Position numbers and translations under genes: made by a program | Notes under the pieces: model-generated | Database searches by the model: none | What the model saw: the letters and a program-made list of their open reading frames with translations, nothing else | Told to the model about the DNA's origin: nothing | Shown: piece after piece, positions 6,679 to 7,412 of the stretch | Layout of the letters: the number at the start of each line of letters is the position of its first letter | Numbering within the stretch: the stretch's first letter is position 1 | DNA from: an uncultured Clostridium sp. | GTDB taxonomy: Bacteria; Bacillota; Clostridia; TANB77; CAG-508 | Direction: 5' to 3' | DNA: 7,412 nucleotides | Assembly (NCBI GenBank): GCA_900553225.1 | Contig: USCV01000051.1 | Location: 1-7,412 of the forward strand

Positions 6679-6682
6679 TATT
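6650..6682. promoter_or_regulatory. Two overlapping dyads covering -35, spacer and -10
   Basis: ATATTAACA-ctтta spacer-TGTTAATAT (6650-6672; 9-bp arms, 5-nt spacer) runs exactly from the -10 box to the base next to the -35 box. A second perfect repeat, AATATTG-T-CAATATT on the plus strand (6668-6682), is centred on the -35 hexamer. Together they cover the whole core promoter. The likely meaning is tight control by a DNA-binding repressor. I cannot match either dyad to a known regulator. Confidence 0.5.
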
Positions 6683-6685
6683 TTT

Positions 6686-6721
6686 AAAAAAAGAACTTAG
6701 ATTATATCCTAACCTAAATTC
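6686..6721 (-). terminator. rpmE terminator
   Basis: A 12-bp stem with two G-U pairs (arms 6721-6710 and 6704-6693) and a 5-nt loop is followed on the minus strand by seven T (6692-6686). It starts 16 bases past the rpmE stop and is a typical Rho-independent terminator. Confidence 0.85.
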
Positions 6722-6737
6722 CTTTAAAGCTTTTTTA

Positions 6738-6938
6738 CTATGCAATACCATATTTTTTCTTAAATCTATCTGCTCTACCACCTGTTGTTTCTCTTTTTAA
6801 ATTACCTGTCCAGAATGGATGACATTTTGAACAAATATCAACTTTCATATCTTTTTTTGTTGAATTTGTTGTTATTACATTTCCACATGCACATGTAATT
6901 GTTGTTTCTCCATAATTTGGATGTATTTCTTCTCTCAT
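6738..6938 (-). CDS. rpmE: 50S ribosomal protein L31, zinc-binding type
   Basis: L31 is a small protein of the large ribosomal subunit that helps bridge it to the small subunit. The 66-aa product has the family start (REEIHPNYGETTITC), four zinc ligands Cys16, Cys18, Cys36 and Cys39 (CAC and CSKC), the HPFWTG block and the closing GGRADRFKKKYGIA. It is therefore the cysteine-containing form and not the zinc-free paralogue made under zinc limitation. The start is ATG at 6938. AGGTG (6951-6947) lies 8 nt upstream, with an AAGGAG further out at 13 nt. It has its own promoter and terminator. No Zur-like box is apparent. Confidence 0.97.
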   Translation of the reverse strand: MREEIHPNYGETTITCACGNVITTNSTKKDMKVDICSKCHPFWTGNLKRETTGGRADRFKKKYGIA

Positions 6939-6982
6939 TTTGCATTCACCTCTCCTTACTGAAAATAAAACTACCGTTTACC

Positions 6983-7011
6983 ATTTTAACATATTCTTTA
7001 TTATATTTCAA
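6983..7011 (-). promoter_or_regulatory. rpmE promoter
   Basis: TTGAAA (7011-7006), a 17-nt spacer and TAAAAT (6988-6983). The predicted transcript begins near 6976, leaving a leader of about 38 nt. The promoter lies wholly in the 105-base gap after the 50-aa gene. Confidence 0.7.
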
Positions 7012-7043
7012 TACTTTATTTAACTTTATTTTTAAAATTTTAT

Positions 7044-7196
7044 TTATTTATCATTTCTATGCTCATATGTATATTTTGCAGATGATTCAAGTTCATCTTT
7101 AAGTGGTACTTTTGTTACTAATTTATTTACAATGTTAAATAAACAAGCTATTATAAAAACAAATAATACTATTTTTTTCCATACTTTAGCTACCAT
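7044..7196 (-). CDS. Small one-span membrane protein, 50 aa, unknown
   Basis: This short frame encodes 50 residues. A basic start (MVAKVWKK) leads into one hydrophobic segment (about residues 9-24, IVLFVFIIACLFNIVN), followed by a charged tail of about 25 residues (KVPLKDELESSAKYTYEHRNDK). This predicts a single membrane helix with a small hydrophilic domain. There is one cysteine, within the helix, and it is not a lipobox. Support for a real gene is strong for its size: AAGGAG (7209-7204) exactly 7 nt before the ATG, and a consensus promoter just upstream. No terminator is seen after it, so some transcripts may run on into rpmE. Function is not known to me. Confidence 0.75.
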   Translation of the reverse strand: MVAKVWKKIVLFVFIIACLFNIVNKLVTKVPLKDELESSAKYTYEHRNDK

Positions 7197-7228
7197 AATA
7201 ATTCTCCTTATTAAACAACCATATATTT

Positions 7229-7256
7229 ATTATACTATTTTTTTCTGTTTTGTCAA
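7229..7256 (-). promoter_or_regulatory. Consensus promoter of the 50-aa membrane protein
   Basis: TTGACA (7256-7251), a 16-nt spacer and TATAAT (7234-7229): both hexamers are perfect consensus, which implies strong vegetative expression. The leader is about 25-30 nt. It is the best promoter in the window. Confidence 0.8.
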
Positions 7257-7379
7257 CTTGATTTTTATCAGAATTCTATAATTGATTTTTGTTACAAATT
7301 TATAATTAATTAAGTTTATACGTATATTTTATGTTATTTTTGAAAAAAATATTATTAAAATTTATTTTTAGAGGTTAAT

Positions 7380-7412
7380 ATGAAAAAAAGATATTTAAGA
7401 ATTTTAATTTTA
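7380..7412 (+). CDS. Start of a plus-strand gene, cut by the window edge
   Basis: ATG at 7380 is preceded by AGAGG 5 nt upstream and opens a frame that stays open for 11 codons to the edge (MKKRYLRILIL). Lysines and arginines followed by leucines and isoleucines look like the start of a signal peptide or membrane anchor. It is divergent from the 50-aa gene. With only 11 residues, neither product nor reality is certain. TATAAT-like strings occur at 7277-7282 and 7301-7306, but neither has a convincing -35 partner. Confidence 0.45.
   Translation, partial: MKKRYLRILIL

Noticed and set aside
1..7412. CRISPR array, tRNA, rRNA, prophage or toxin-antitoxin module
   Set aside because: No regularly spaced direct repeats, cloverleaf or rRNA signatures, phage genes or paired small frames were seen. 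The only mobile element is the intron.

Overview
The window is strongly AT-rich throughout (coding and intergenic). Its gene content (bacterial-type rpmE, miaB-mutS, a CysE of the Gram-positive type), AGGAGG-type ribosome binding sites about 7 nt before most starts, short T-tailed terminators and a class C group II intron fit a low-GC Firmicute, most likely a Clostridia-like anaerobe. The species cannot be named from this sequence.

Layout, read along the minus strand from high to low coordinates: a 50-aa one-span membrane protein (7196-7044); rpmE for ribosomal protein L31 (6938-6738) with its own promoter and terminator; an unrecognised 157-aa protein with a cysteine-rich C-terminal half (6565-6092), also with its own promoter and terminator; then a two-gene operon, miaB (5959-4571) and mutS (4548-1936), ended by a hairpin; a decayed group IIC intron (about 1889-734) lying just downstream of that hairpin; and cysE (605-80), which carries a one-base frameshift near its 3' end. 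At the right edge a divergent plus-strand gene begins at 7380 and runs out of the window.

The genes are mostly housekeeping: translation (L31), tRNA modification (MiaB), mismatch repair (MutS) and cysteine synthesis (CysE). They do not form one pathway. Four minus-strand promoters can be read well: before the 50-aa gene, rpmE, the Cys-rich gene and miaB. Two of them carry perfect inverted repeats over the core elements, suggesting operators. For miaB and mutS the ribosome binding site places the start inside the longest open frame.

I see no clear new multi-gene system. The items most worth a second look are the Cys-rich protein with its dyad-packed promoter, the class C intron that keeps its ribozyme ends but has lost the reverse transcriptase core through several separate deletions, and the frameshifted cysE.
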